Part shown: positions 37,277 to 48,112 of the stretch, piece after piece
Position numbering within the stretch: the first letter of the stretch is position 1
Layout of the letters: each line of letters opens with the position of its first letter
Made by a program: the position numbers and the translations under genes
The notes under the pieces: model-generated
Told to the model about the DNA's origin: nothing
The model's database searches: none
Seen by the model: only the letters and a program-made list of their open reading frames with translations
Assembly: GCF_000425365.1 (NCBI RefSeq)
Contig: NZ_AUDH01000013.1
Span: forward strand, 1 to 64,000
Length of the DNA stretch: 64,000 nt
Direction: 5' to 3'
Origin: Rubritepida flocculans DSM 14296
Lineage (GTDB): Bacteria; Pseudomonadota; Alphaproteobacteria; Acetobacterales; Acetobacteraceae

Positions 37277-37444
37277 ATGACCCAGCCGACACAGCCCCCA
37301 CGCCTCGACCGGACGCCCAAGGCCCAGGCCCGCACACGGCGCTATGCCGAGGCGCAGACGCCGCTGCCGACCTACATCCTGCAGGGCGCGGCGGGGATGC
37401 TGTTCATGATGTTCATTTTCTGGCTCGCGGGCTTCGGCTCCTAG
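37277..37444 (+). CDS. 55-residue single-pass membrane peptide 1
   Basis: A short protein with a basic, Thr/Pro-rich cytosolic half (PKAQARTRRY) and one C-terminal membrane helix at about residues 34-53 ending MMFIFWLAGFGS. It is clearly paralogous to the 55-residue gene at 37781: same length, the same A-RTR-Y spacing and an identical FIFWLAGFG end. I do not recognise the family. The start ATG is supported by the shared length. Confidence 0.75.
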   Translation: MTQPTQPPRLDRTPKAQARTRRYAEAQTPLPTYILQGAAGMLFMMFIFWLAGFGS

Positions 37445-37780
37445 GCACGGCTTCGCCGCGCGTCGCCGGGCGGGGCATCGCTCCGGGGCGCGCGAGAACA
37501 GGCGCCCGCCGTCACCCCGGGGCATCCGCGCAAGCGGATCGGGCCCCGGGCCCGCGGCGGGCGCCATGCGTTCCGGCAGGACGCCCACCGCACATCCCGG
37601 CCGCTCTGGAAGCCCGCGTTGCATTTTGCAGGGCCTTGCCGAAGGCGAGCGGGGGCGCCGCGCGGATCGCGCCAAAAAGCCATGCGAATCAAATTTCTGC
37701 GCGCCTGGCATGGCGCCCGGCCTCCGGCGCGGGATTTGCGAGGCGGGGGCCAGGATCGGCCAGAGGAGAGAGCCACCGCC
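37445..37780 (+). other. Gap between the two small membrane genes
   Basis: This 336-base gap holds a large imperfect hairpin (37502-37564): outer arms GCGCCCGCCG and CGGCGGGCGC pair perfectly, and an inner ATCCGC/GCGGAT stem closes on GCAA. It is followed by an AT-richer stretch with TTGCATTTTGC (37618-37628) and CAAATTTCTGC (37691-37701) that could be a promoter for the second small gene, and GAGGAGAG ahead of its ATG. No other gene is convincing. Confidence 0.5.
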
Positions 37781-37948
37781 ATGACCCCGACCTCGAGCAG
37801 CCTGCGCCCCGCCCGGACCCTCAAGGCCCCCGCGCGCACCCGCAAATACGACAACGCCCCGGCCTCGCTCGGCAGCTATCTGGCGCAGGGCGCCATGGGC
37901 CTGGGCGCGATGATGTTCATCTTCTGGCTGGCCGGCTTCGGGTTCTGA
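37781..37948 (+). CDS. 55-residue single-pass membrane peptide 2
   Basis: Paralogue of the preceding small gene: APARTRKY around residues 17-23, a conserved Y-x-x-Q-G-A turn and a C-terminal helix ending MMFIFWLAGFGF. GAGGAGAG lies upstream of the ATG. Tandem duplication with an independent leader suggests that each copy is expressed separately. A role as a small subunit or regulator of a membrane complex is possible but unproven. Confidence 0.78.
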   Translation: MTPTSSSLRPARTLKAPARTRKYDNAPASLGSYLAQGAMGLGAMMFIFWLAGFGF

Positions 37949-37965
37949 TCGGTCCGGCCTGACCG

Positions 37966-38020
37966 CCGCCCGTATCGTGCCGGCGGCCGCTTGCCGTCGC
38001 TCCCGAAAAGGCGGCGCGGC
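37966..38020 (-). repeat. Element B fragment
   Basis: On the minus strand GGCAAGCGGCCGC is followed by GATACGGGCGGC, the same order as at 23590-23620. It lies between the convergent small-peptide gene and ispG. Confidence 0.6.
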
Positions 38021-38091
38021 CGCCGCACCGGCGCGCGGTGGCCGGGCGGCGAGCAGGGCCGGCACGCCCGGCACCGCCCGCGGCGGGCCGC

Positions 38092-39252
38092 CTACTCCGC
38101 CGCCGGCGCCATGGCGGCGGCCTTCGCCGCCTTCTCCGCGGCCGCCTTCGCCTCCGCCTCGGCCTTCAGCAGCGCGGCGCGGCGCTCCACCAGCTCCACC
38201 AGATGGTCCACCATCTCCTCGGTGGTGGTGGTGTGGTCCTGCTTGCCGGCGGCATAGACCATGTGCTTGTCGGCCCCGCCGCCGGTGAGGCCGATGTCGG
38301 TCATCAGCGCCTCGCCCGGGCCGTTCACCACGCAGCCGATGATCGAGAGCGTCACGGGCTGCTCGATGTGCGCGAGGCGCTCCTCCAGCATCGCCACCGT
38401 CTTCACCACGTCGAAGCCCTGCCGCGCGCAGGAGGGGCAGGAGACGATCTTCACGCCCCGGTGCCTGAGGTGCAGCGCCTTCAGGATTTCCCAGCCCACA
38501 TGCACCTCCTCCTCCGGCTCGGTGGAGAGGGAGACGCGGATGGTGTCGCCGATGCCGGCCCAGAGCAGGTTGCCGAGGCCGATCGCGCTCTTGACCGTGC
38601 CGGTGCGCCGCCCGCCCGCCTCGGTGATGCCGATGTGCAGCGGGTGGTCGCAGGCCTCGGCAAGCTGGGTGTAGGCCGCAACCGCGAGGAACACGTCGGA
38701 GGCCTTCACGCTGATCTTGAACTCATGGAAGTCGTTCTGCAGCAGGTGGTCGGCGTGCCAGAGGGCGGATTCCACCAGCGCCTCGGGGTTCGGCTCGCCA
38801 TATTTCTCGAGCAGGTGCCGCTCCAGGCTGCCCGCGTTCACGCCGATGCGGATGGCGCAGCCGTGGTCCTTCGCGGCCTTCACCACCTCCTTCACGCGCT
38901 CGGGGCTGCCGATATTGCCCGGATTGATGCGCAGGCAGGCGGCACCGGCCTCGGCGGCCTCGATGGCGCGGCGGTAGTGGAAGTGGATGTCGGCCACGAT
39001 GGGCACGTTCACCTCGCGCACGATCTCGCGCAGCGCCGCGGTGCTCTCCTCGTCGGGGCAGGAGACGCGCACGATGTCCACCCCCGCGAGTTCGCAGCGG
39101 CGGATTTGCGCGATGGTGGACGCGGCGTCCGAGGTCAGCGTGTTGGTCATGGTCTGCACGCTGATCGGCGCGTCGCCGCCGACGAGCACCTTGCCCACCC
39201 GGATCTGGCGGGACTTGCGGCGGGCGATGTGCTGGTAGGGGCGGTAGCTCAT
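38092..39252 (-). CDS. ispG: 4-hydroxy-3-methylbut-2-enyl diphosphate synthase
   Basis: A 386-residue [4Fe-4S] enzyme of the MEP isoprenoid pathway (also called GcpE). The barrel domain starts after [17 protein letters not shown]; cluster cysteines are in [11 protein letters not shown] and [12 protein letters not shown] 35-residue Ala/Glu/Lys-rich tail extends beyond the usual end and is probably a flexible or helical extension. It lies 64 bases after rodZ, the same pairing as in enterobacteria. Confidence 0.97.
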   Translation of the reverse strand: MSYRPYQHIARRKSRQIRVGKVLVGGDAPISVQTMTNTLTSDAASTIAQIRRCELAGVDIVRVSCPDEESTAALREIVREVNVPIVADIHFHYRRAIEAAEAGAACLRINPGNIGSPERVKEVVKAAKDHGCAIRIGVNAGSLERHLLEKYGEPNPEALVESALWHADHLLQNDFHEFKISVKASDVFLAVAAYTQLAEACDHPLHIGITEAGGRRTGTVKSAIGLGNLLWAGIGDTIRVSLSTEPEEEVHVGWEILKALHLRHRGVKIVSCPSCARQGFDVVKTVAMLEERLAHIEQPVTLSIIGCVVNGPGEALMTDIGLTGGGADKHMVYAAGKQDHTTTTEEMVDHLVELVERRAALLKAEAEAKAAAEKAAKAAAMAPAAE

Positions 39253-39316
39253 GAAATCCCTCGGGCGTGGCGTCGGGAATATAGGCCGCGCGGGGGGCGC
39301 GCCCCAAGCGGCGGCG

Positions 39317-40366
39317 TCAGGGCCGCCCCATCGGCGGCGCGCCGGCGGGGGCGGGCGCCGGGGCGGGCTGCAGCCGCGCCGGCGCGGGCGGGGCGGCCGC
39401 GGGCGGGGCCGGGGGGGCGGCGGGCGGCCGTGCGGCGGCCGGCGCGGGCGCGGCGGCGGGCGGCGGCGCGGGCGAGGGCGGCGGCGCGGGCCGGTTGCGC
39501 AGCTCGGCCGGGTTGAGCGGCACGTCGCGCCGCACCCCCTGGGTGGCGGCGAAGACCTGCGAGACCTGCCCATCCACCAGCACGTCGATGTTCTGGGCCG
39601 CGCCGGTGGAGAGCAGCAGCCCCGTGCGGTCGGCGGGCACGGTCCAGCTCTCGCCCGGCCGCATCACCCGCGCGAGCAGGTTCTGGTTCGCGCGCGGGTC
39701 GCGCACCTGCACCCAGGCCTCGCCCTTGGCGCGGATCACCATGCGCCCCTCGCCGGGGGCCGGGGCCGAGGGCTGGGCGGGGGCGGGCGCGGGCGGCGGC
39801 GGCACCTGCACGGGAACCGGGGTGGGCACGGGCAGGCTGGGGCTGGGCGGGGCGGCGGCCTGCGGCACGGGGGCGGCGGGCCCCTCCGGGCGCAGCGCCT
39901 CGCCCTCGCGCACCGCGCTCTCGAGGCGCGGCGGCGGGGGGGGCACTGCGTCCACCGTCCGGTCGCCCGAGCCGGTCCAGTTGTACCAGGTGATGTAGCT
40001 GCCGATGGCCACCGCCGCCCCCAGCAGCACCAGCACACCGGCGGGGAAGCCGCGCTCGGGCACCGGCTCGGGAAAGACCAGATCCTGCCGCTTTCCGGAG
40101 GCCGCCTCGCGGAAGCGGCGCACCATGTCGTTCACGTCGAGGCCGAGCGCGCCCGCATAGTTCCGCACGAAGCCGATGGCGTAGGCGGGCGAGGGCAGAT
40201 CCTTCAGCCGCCCCTCCTCCAGCGCGATGAGATAGACGCGCCGGATGCGGAGCTGGGCCGCCATGTCCTCGATGGAGGCGCCGAGGGCGAGCCGCGCGTC
40301 GCGCAGCTCCTCGCCCAGCCGCGCGGCGTCCACCGGCGGGGCCTCGGGGGTGCGGAAACGCTTCAT
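39317..40366 (-). CDS. rodZ: RodZ-like cell-shape protein
   Basis: A 349-residue bitopic protein. Residues 13-85 form the RodZ-type helix-turn-helix ([30 protein letters not shown]) that binds MreB in the cytosol, followed by one membrane helix near 105-125 ([17 protein letters not shown]), a Pro-rich periplasmic linker and a DUF4115 beta-domain (residues about 215-290). A further 50 residues of Pro/Ala repeats follow. ATG 40366 is preferred over an in-frame GTG 12 bases upstream. Confidence 0.9.
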   Translation of the reverse strand: MKRFRTPEAPPVDAARLGEELRDARLALGASIEDMAAQLRIRRVYLIALEEGRLKDLPSPAYAIGFVRNYAGALGLDVNDMVRRFREAASGKRQDLVFPEPVPERGFPAGVLVLLGAAVAIGSYITWYNWTGSGDRTVDAVPPPPPRLESAVREGEALRPEGPAAPVPQAAAPPSPSLPVPTPVPVQVPPPPAPAPAQPSAPAPGEGRMVIRAKGEAWVQVRDPRANQNLLARVMRPGESWTVPADRTGLLLSTGAAQNIDVLVDGQVSQVFAATQGVRRDVPLNPAELRNRPAPPPSPAPPPAAAPAPAAARPPAAPPAPPAAAPPAPARLQPAPAPAPAGAPPMGRP

Positions 40367-40441
40367 GTCCTCGAACACGCGGCCATGGTTAGAGCAAGCC
40401 CCCCGCGGGGCCAAGCGCGCAATGGGCGCGGCGCGGAACCG

Positions 40442-41488
40442 TCATGGGCCGCACCGGCGGGCGGCCAGCGCCGCCGCGGCCTGGGCGATCAGCTCCGCCA
40501 CGATCTCGGCCGCCGGCTGCTCGCGCGTCACCATCCCCACGCTCTGGCCGGCCATCAGCGAGCCGTTCTCCACATCGCCCTCGATCACCGCGCGCCGCAG
40601 CGCCCCCGCCCAGAAATGCTCGATGTCGAGCTGCGCGGCCTCCCGCGTCAGCTCGCCGGCCTGGAAGCGGCGCAGCACCTCGGCCTGATGGGCCATGAAG
40701 CGCTTGGTGCCCTCGTTCTGCAGGGCGCGCACGGGGATGACCGGGAAGCGCTCGTCGAGCTGCACCGAGGGAAGCGCGTCGCGCGCCGCGCCGCGGATGA
40801 AGGCGCGCTTGAAGTTCGGGTGCGCGATGCTCTCGGTGGCGCAGACGAAGCGCGTGCCGAGCTGCGCCCCCGCCGCCCCCATCTCGAGATAGGCGAGGAT
40901 CGCCTCGCCCCGGCCGATGCCGCCGGCGACGAAGACCGGCACCTCGCGCACATGCGGCAGGATTTCCTGCGCGAGCACGTTGAGGCTGACGGGGCCGATG
41001 TGTCCGCCCGCCTCGCTGCCCTCGATGACCAGCGCATCCGCCCCGCCGCGGATCAGCTTCCGCGCCAGCGCCAGCGCCGGGGCGAAGCAGATCACCTTCG
41101 CCCCCCCGTCCTTGGCGCGCTTCATCGCCGCCCCGGGCGGGATGCCGCCCGCGAAGACGATGTGCGACACCCCCGCGGCGAGGCAGACGTCCACCAGCGC
41201 CTCGAGCTGCGGGTGCAGGGTGATGAGGTTCACGCCGAAGGGGCGCGCGGTGAGCGCCCGCGTGGCGGCGATCTCCTCGGCCAGCCGCTCGGGCGCCATT
41301 GCCCCGCAGGCGATCACGCCGAAGGCCCCCGCGTTGGAGAGGGCGGCGACGAGGTTGCGCTCGCTCACCCAGGACATCGCACCGCCCAGAATGGCGTGGC
41401 GCGCGCCCAGGAAGGCCGCGCCCCGCGCCATCAGCGCATCGAGCGCGGCGAAGGCGGCCTCGGGGATCGCGGGCGGCGCCTCAGGCAT
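40442..41488 (-). CDS. Nitronate monooxygenase
   Basis: A 348-residue FMN-dependent TIM-barrel protein of the NMO/2-nitropropane dioxygenase family. GGAMSWVSERNLVAALSNAG near the start, GSEAGGH and AGGIGRGEA are family motifs that bind flavin and substrate. It would oxidise propionate 3-nitronate or similar nitronates. ATG 41488 overlaps the end of lysC by eight bases; an ATG three codons earlier is also possible. Confidence 0.9.
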   Translation of the reverse strand: MPEAPPAIPEAAFAALDALMARGAAFLGARHAILGGAMSWVSERNLVAALSNAGAFGVIACGAMAPERLAEEIAATRALTARPFGVNLITLHPQLEALVDVCLAAGVSHIVFAGGIPPGAAMKRAKDGGAKVICFAPALALARKLIRGGADALVIEGSEAGGHIGPVSLNVLAQEILPHVREVPVFVAGGIGRGEAILAYLEMGAAGAQLGTRFVCATESIAHPNFKRAFIRGAARDALPSVQLDERFPVIPVRALQNEGTKRFMAHQAEVLRRFQAGELTREAAQLDIEHFWAGALRRAVIEGDVENGSLMAGQSVGMVTREQPAAEIVAELIAQAAAALAARRCGP

Positions 41489-42698
41489 CGAGGCCATAGG
41501 CCGTGTGCAGCGCGCGCACCGCGAGCTCGGTGTAGTCGGCCGCGACGAGCACGCTGACCTTGATCTCGGAGGTGGAGATGACCTGGATGTTGATGCCCTT
41601 CTCCGCCAGCGCCCGGAACATGGTGGAGGCCACGCCCGCATGGGTGCGCATGCCGATGCCCACGACGCTGATCTTCGCCACGTCCGGATCGGCGATCAGC
41701 GCCTCGTAGCCGAGCTCGGCGCGCGCCTTCTCGAGGATGTCGGTCGCGCGCGGCAGGTCCGCCCGGCCCACGGTGAAGGTCATGTCGGTGGAGCCGTCCG
41801 CGCCGATGTTCTGCACGATCATGTCCACGTTCACGTTCGCGGCCGAGAGGGGGCCGAACACCTTCGCCGCCACGCCCGGCCGGTCGGGCACGCGGCGCAG
41901 CGTCACCTTCGCCTCGTCGCGGGAATAGGCGATGCCCGACACGATGGGCTTTTCCATGATCTCGTCCTCATCCACCACGAGCGAGCCCGGCTTGTCCTCG
42001 AAGGAGGACAGCACCTGCACCCGCACGCGCTCCTTCATCGCGAGTTCGACGCTGCGCGTCTGCAGCACCTTGGCGCCCACCGAGGCGAGCTCCAGCATCT
42101 CCTCGTAGGAAATCCGCTCGAGCTTGCGCGCCCGCGGCACGATGCGCGGGTCGGTGGTGTAGACGCCGTCCACATCGGTGTAGATGTCGCAGCGGTCGGC
42201 CTTCAGCGCGGCGGCCAGCGCCACCGCCGAGAGGTCCGACCCGCCGCGGCCGAGGGTGGTGACGCGGTTGCGCGCGGGCTCGATGCCCTGGAAGCCCGCC
42301 ACCACCGGCACCTGGCCCTGCTCCATGCGCCGGATCAGCTCCGCCCCCTCGATGGATTCGACGCGCGCCTTGCCGTGCGCGGCGTCGGTGCGGATGGGGA
42401 TCTGCCAGCCCATCCAGGAGCGCGCCTCCACGCCGATGGCCTGCAACGCGATGGCGAGCAGGCCGATCGTCACCTGCTCGCCGGTGGCCACCACCACGTC
42501 GTATTCGCGCGCGTCGTGCAGGGGCGAGAGGTCCTGGCACCATTTTACGAGCTGGTTGGTCGCGCCCGCCATGGCGGAGACGACGACGGCCACCTGGTGG
42601 CCGGCCTCCACCTCGCGCTTCACGCGGGCGGCGACGTTGCGGATGCGGTCGAGATCGGCGACGGAGGTGCCGCCGAACTTCATCACGATGCGTGCCAT
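41481..42698 (-). CDS. lysC: Aspartate kinase
   Basis: A 405-residue monofunctional kinase for the first step of lysine, threonine, methionine and diaminopimelate synthesis. The kinase domain has [15 protein letters not shown] at the start, and two ACT domains cover about residues 265-405 and sense end products. The ATG at 42698 is preferred over a TTG one codon earlier. The family often has an internal start for a beta subunit; none stands out here. Divergent from ubiG across 79 bases. Confidence 0.97.
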   Translation of the reverse strand: MARIVMKFGGTSVADLDRIRNVAARVKREVEAGHQVAVVVSAMAGATNQLVKWCQDLSPLHDAREYDVVVATGEQVTIGLLAIALQAIGVEARSWMGWQIPIRTDAAHGKARVESIEGAELIRRMEQGQVPVVAGFQGIEPARNRVTTLGRGGSDLSAVALAAALKADRCDIYTDVDGVYTTDPRIVPRARKLERISYEEMLELASVGAKVLQTRSVELAMKERVRVQVLSSFEDKPGSLVVDEDEIMEKPIVSGIAYSRDEAKVTLRRVPDRPGVAAKVFGPLSAANVNVDMIVQNIGADGSTDMTFTVGRADLPRATDILEKARAELGYEALIADPDVAKISVVGIGMRTHAGVASTMFRALAEKGINIQVISTSEIKVSVLVAADYTELAVRALHTAYGLDA

Positions 42699-42777
42699 CA
42701 ACGATCCTGGCCCCTCGCGCTCCTGACCCCGGGATGCGGGCCTTGCGGGGGCCTCAAGGGCGGGTCAGATACCGGGC

Positions 42778-43500
42778 ATGGACGGGCGAGACAACCGGCC
42801 CCCCGCCACGGGGGCCAGCGCCGACGCGGCGGAGGTGGCGAAATTCGACGCGCTGGCCGCCGAGTGGTGGAACCCGCGCGGGCCCATGGCCCCGCTGCAC
42901 GCCATGAATCCCGCCCGCATGGGCTGGATCGCCGCGCGCCTCGGCCCGCTCGAGGGCCTGCGGGTGCTGGATGTGGGCTGCGGGGCGGGGCTCGCCTCGG
43001 AATGGCTCGCCCGGCGCGGGGCGGCCGTCACCGGGCTCGACGCCGCCGGGGCCGCGCTGGAGGCCGCACGCGCCCATGCCGCCGCCGCCGGGGTGGCGGT
43101 GGACTACCGCGAGGGCACGCCGGAGACGCTGGGGGAGACGGGCTTCGACGCGGTGCTGGCGCTGGAGGTCATCGAGCATGTGCCGCCCGCCGAGCGGCCG
43201 GGCTTCCTCGCCGCCCTCGCCCGCGCCGTGCGGCCGGGGGGGCAGGTGATCCTCTCCACCCTCAACCGCACGCCGCGCGCCTGGCTGACAGCGAAGCTCG
43301 GCGCGGAATACCTGCTGCGCTGGTTGCCCCCGGGCACGCATGAGTTCCGCCTCTTCCTCCGCCCCGCCGAGCTCGGCGCGCTGATGCGCGGGGCGGGGCT
43401 GGTGGTGGAGGAGGTGGCGGGACTCTCGCCCAGCCTGCGCGAGGGCTTCGCCGTCACGCGCGACGTGGGGGTGAACTACCTGATGGCAGGGCGGCGGTAG
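42778..43500 (+). CDS. ubiG: Ubiquinone O-methyltransferase
   Basis: A 240-residue enzyme that performs both O-methylations of the ubiquinone ring. Motif I VLDVGCGAGLASEWLARRG and the downstream EVIEHVP and STLNRTP regions are typical UbiG. The N-terminal FDALAAEWWNPRGPMAPLHAMNP is diagnostic. Its TAG is followed directly by the CTAG end of element A. Confidence 0.96.
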   Translation: MDGRDNRPPATGASADAAEVAKFDALAAEWWNPRGPMAPLHAMNPARMGWIAARLGPLEGLRVLDVGCGAGLASEWLARRGAAVTGLDAAGAALEAARAHAAAAGVAVDYREGTPETLGETGFDAVLALEVIEHVPPAERPGFLAALARAVRPGGQVILSTLNRTPRAWLTAKLGAEYLLRWLPPGTHEFRLFLRPAELGALMRGAGLVVEEVAGLSPSLREGFAVTRDVGVNYLMAGRR

Positions 43501-43616
43501 CTAGACAGAAACTGACACGCGGGCTCTGGCGCACCATCGGCATGCCGACCTCGCCACCACCCAAACCATAGTGCCACAGTTTCATCCACGGCGGGTGGGG
43601 ACCGCCGGTGGGTAAC
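43501..43616 (+). repeat. Element A, full copy
   Basis: A 116 bp copy from CTAG to GGTAAC, in the same orientation as that at 15121 and differing from it at only a few positions. It starts one base after the ubiG stop codon. Confidence 0.92.
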
Positions 43617-43618
43617 TC

Positions 43619-43745
43619 ATACCAGCGGCCGCTGATTTCGACTCCTGAGGAGCCGGTGCGGCCGCTGGTATGCTTCTGTTTTGGCGCGCAGCCGCCACAC
43701 CAACCCTGCGCGCGATACGGTCGGCATGTGATGCCGACCGTATCA
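43619..43745 (-). repeat. Element B, full copy, reversed relative to element A
   Basis: A 127 bp copy with ATACCAGCGGCCGC first and CCGTATCA last, the opposite order to the A-B fusion at 15121-15363. All three stems are retained. With element A it fills most of the 292-base gap between ubiG and the antiporter gene. Confidence 0.92.
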
Positions 43746-43792
43746 GCCCGGCGGCCGCCGGTGTCATGGCCGCGACGTCAGCCCCGCCCGCC

Positions 43793-45511
43793 TCACCGCA
43801 CCCCCCTCCGCTCCGCCACCACCGCGCGCGCCGCCTCCTCCGGAACGCCGAGGCGCAGCAGCGCCGCCTCGCCCAGCAGCAGCGCGGCCTCGCGCACCTC
43901 GGGCACCACATCGCTCGCCCCGGCGGCGCAGAGCTCGCGCGCATGCGCCTCGTCGCGCACGCGGGCGAGGATGGGCAGGCGCGGGAAGCCCTGGCGCGCG
44001 GCGGCCACCAGGGCGCGGGCCTGCGCGGCGTCGTTCACCGTCACCACCAGCAGCGCGGCGCGGGCGGCCCCGAGGCGGGCCAGGATTTCCACCTGCGTCG
44101 CCTCGCCATACCAGACGGCCGCGCCCTGCCGGCGCAGCGCCGCCACCCGCGCCGCGTCGCGATCGAGCGCCACATGCGGCACGCGCTGGCCGTCCAGCAC
44201 CTCGCCCACCAGCCGCCCCACCCGGCCATAGCCCACGATGATGACATGGTCGCGCAGCCCCTCATCGGCCTCGGGCGCGGGGGCCTCGCCCTGCCCCGGC
44301 GGCGCGAGCCGCGCGCCGAGTCGCCGGCCCAGGCCGGCCAGCGCGGGCGTGGCCAGCATGGTCAGCGCCACCACGATGGCGGCGAACTGCGCCGTCTCCG
44401 GCGGCAGGACGGCGAGCGAGGCGGCCAGCGCGACGACGATGAAGCCGAACTCGCCCCCCTGGCCGAGCAGCAGCGCCGCCTCGGCCGCCACCTCGCGCCG
44501 CTCGCCCCAGGCGCGCATCAGCGCATACAGCAGCGCCGCCTTCACAAGGACGAGGCCCGCCACCGTGCCGGCGAGGGCGAGCGGGGCGCGCGCCACCGCG
44601 CCGAGGTCGATCATCAGCCCCACGCTGACGAAGAAGACGCCGAGCAGCAGCCCCTTGAAAGGCTCCAGATCCACCGCGACCTGGGCGCGGAACTCCGTCT
44701 CGGCCAGCAGCACCCCCGCCAGGAAGGCGCCGAGCGCGAGGGAGAGCCCCGCCGCCTCGGTGGCGATGGCGGTGCCGATGGCGGCGAGCAGCACCGCCGC
44801 CAGGAAGGCCTCGCGACTCTCGGTCGCCGCCACGGCGCGCAGCAGCGGGCGCATCACGAGCCGCCCCGCCAGCACGATGAGCATGATGGCCAGCGCCGCC
44901 TTGCCCAGCGCCAGCAGCACGTCGGCCGCGATCTCGCCGCCGCTGGGCGCCGCGACCCCGGCGGCTCCGAGCAGCCCCACCAGCAGCAGCACCGGCACCA
45001 CCGCCAGATCCTGGAACAGCAGCACCGCGAAGGCCGCACGCCCGGTGGGCGTGCCCAGCCGCCCGCGCTCGGCGAGGAGCTGCACGACGATGGCGGTGGA
45101 GGAAAGGGCAAGCCCCGCCCCCAGCACCACCGCCGCCGCGGGCGCATGGCCCATGCCCCAGGCCAGGGCGGCGATGACGGCCGCCGTCAGCCCCACCTGC
45201 GCGCCGCCGAGGCCGAAAACGAGCCCGCGCATGCGCCACAGCCTCTCCAGCGAGAGCTCGAGCCCGATCATGAACAGCAGGAAGGCGACGCCGAGCTCTG
45301 CGGCGAGCTTCATCCCCTCCGTCTGGCGCAGCACCAGCAGCCCCGCCCAGGAGCCCTCCGGCGCCAGCGCGCCCAGCCCGTGCGGGCCGATCAGCAGCCC
45401 GACGGCGAGGAAGCCCAGCACGGTGCTGATGCGCGCGCGGTGGCAGGCCAGCGCCACCAGCCCGGTGGCGCCCAGCAACACCACCACCTCGCGCAACTCG
45501 GCGGCCACCAT
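43793..45511 (-). CDS. CPA2-family cation:proton antiporter with TrkA-N domain
   Basis: A 572-residue membrane protein of the KefB/KefC/YbaL type. Residues 1-390 form about twelve helices of a Na+/H+ exchanger domain, including [11 protein letters not shown] and [10 protein letters not shown]. Residues about 410-530 form a Rossmann TrkA-N domain with GYGRVGR that binds NAD(H) and regulates transport. It probably exports K+ or exchanges K+/Na+ for H+. No separate ancillary oxidoreductase is adjacent. ATG 45511 is used. Confidence 0.93.
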   Translation of the reverse strand: MVAAELREVVVLLGATGLVALACHRARISTVLGFLAVGLLIGPHGLGALAPEGSWAGLLVLRQTEGMKLAAELGVAFLLFMIGLELSLERLWRMRGLVFGLGGAQVGLTAAVIAALAWGMGHAPAAAVVLGAGLALSSTAIVVQLLAERGRLGTPTGRAAFAVLLFQDLAVVPVLLLVGLLGAAGVAAPSGGEIAADVLLALGKAALAIMLIVLAGRLVMRPLLRAVAATESREAFLAAVLLAAIGTAIATEAAGLSLALGAFLAGVLLAETEFRAQVAVDLEPFKGLLLGVFFVSVGLMIDLGAVARAPLALAGTVAGLVLVKAALLYALMRAWGERREVAAEAALLLGQGGEFGFIVVALAASLAVLPPETAQFAAIVVALTMLATPALAGLGRRLGARLAPPGQGEAPAPEADEGLRDHVIIVGYGRVGRLVGEVLDGQRVPHVALDRDAARVAALRRQGAAVWYGEATQVEILARLGAARAALLVVTVNDAAQARALVAAARQGFPRLPILARVRDEAHARELCAAGASDVVPEVREAALLLGEAALLRLGVPEEAARAVVAERRGVR

Positions 45512-45569
45512 GGCTTTCGCGCGCTCTCCCCACCCCTCTGGCCGGAGGTGCCGCAAGCGGCGGGGCGCG

Positions 45570-46141
45570 TCAAACCTTCAGGCGATCGGGGATGGGCAGG
45601 CCCAGCCGGTCGGGGATGGGCCATTCCTCGCGCACCACGCGCAGCACCCGGAAGCCCGCCTTGAGATAGTTGGGCAGGGCGCGCGGATGATCGGCCGTGC
45701 AGGTGTTCACCGTCAGCGCCGAAGGCCCCTCGGCCCAGGCGGCGGCGATGGCGTGGTGCAGGAAGGCCATGCCGAGGCCCTGCCCGATCGCCCCCGGCAT
45801 CAGCCCGAAATAGGCGAGGTTGATGACGCCGCGCGGGCGGCGGTCCAGCTCGTAGAAGCCGGCCTCGCGCCCCGCGGGGTCGTGCAGCACATGGACGCTG
45901 AGCGTGGGCTCGGCCAGCACCTCGTCGAGCTCGGCATCCGAGAGGCTGCGGCGCAGCCACCACACATAGTCGCGGCCCACCCCGTCATAGAGGCGGCGAT
46001 ACTGCTGCACCGAGCAGCGCGGCCTGAGGCGGGTGACGCGCCAGCCATCCGGCAGCGCGGGCTGGCCCGGCGGCGGCGGCGCGTCCATCCGCATGAAGGT
46101 GACCTCCACCGCGACCAGGGTGGAGGGCTCGGCCGTCCACA

Positions 46142-46142
<1 letters not shown>
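45570..46142 (-). CDS. GNAT-family acetyltransferase
   Basis: A 190-residue protein with the acetyl-CoA binding region [23 protein letters not shown] near residues 120-140 and a C-terminal NYLKAGFRV typical of GNAT enzymes. Substrate is unknown. Its ATG shares a base with the rpoD stop (TGATG), so it is translated after the sigma factor, a common arrangement in this lineage. A duplicated tail motif ([10 protein letters not shown]) ends the protein. Confidence 0.88.
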
Positions 46143-48049
<1,907 letters not shown>

Positions 48050-48112
48050 GCGCCACTCCGTCGCTGCCGGGGGAGAAACCCCCTCTACCCTATGTGCATC
48101 GCCGCGGGCGGG

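Noticed and set aside
37445-37780. Additional gene between the two 55-residue peptide genes
   Set aside because: Frames there have no ribosome binding site and cross a large hairpin; the in-frame extension of the second peptide is not shared with its paralogue.
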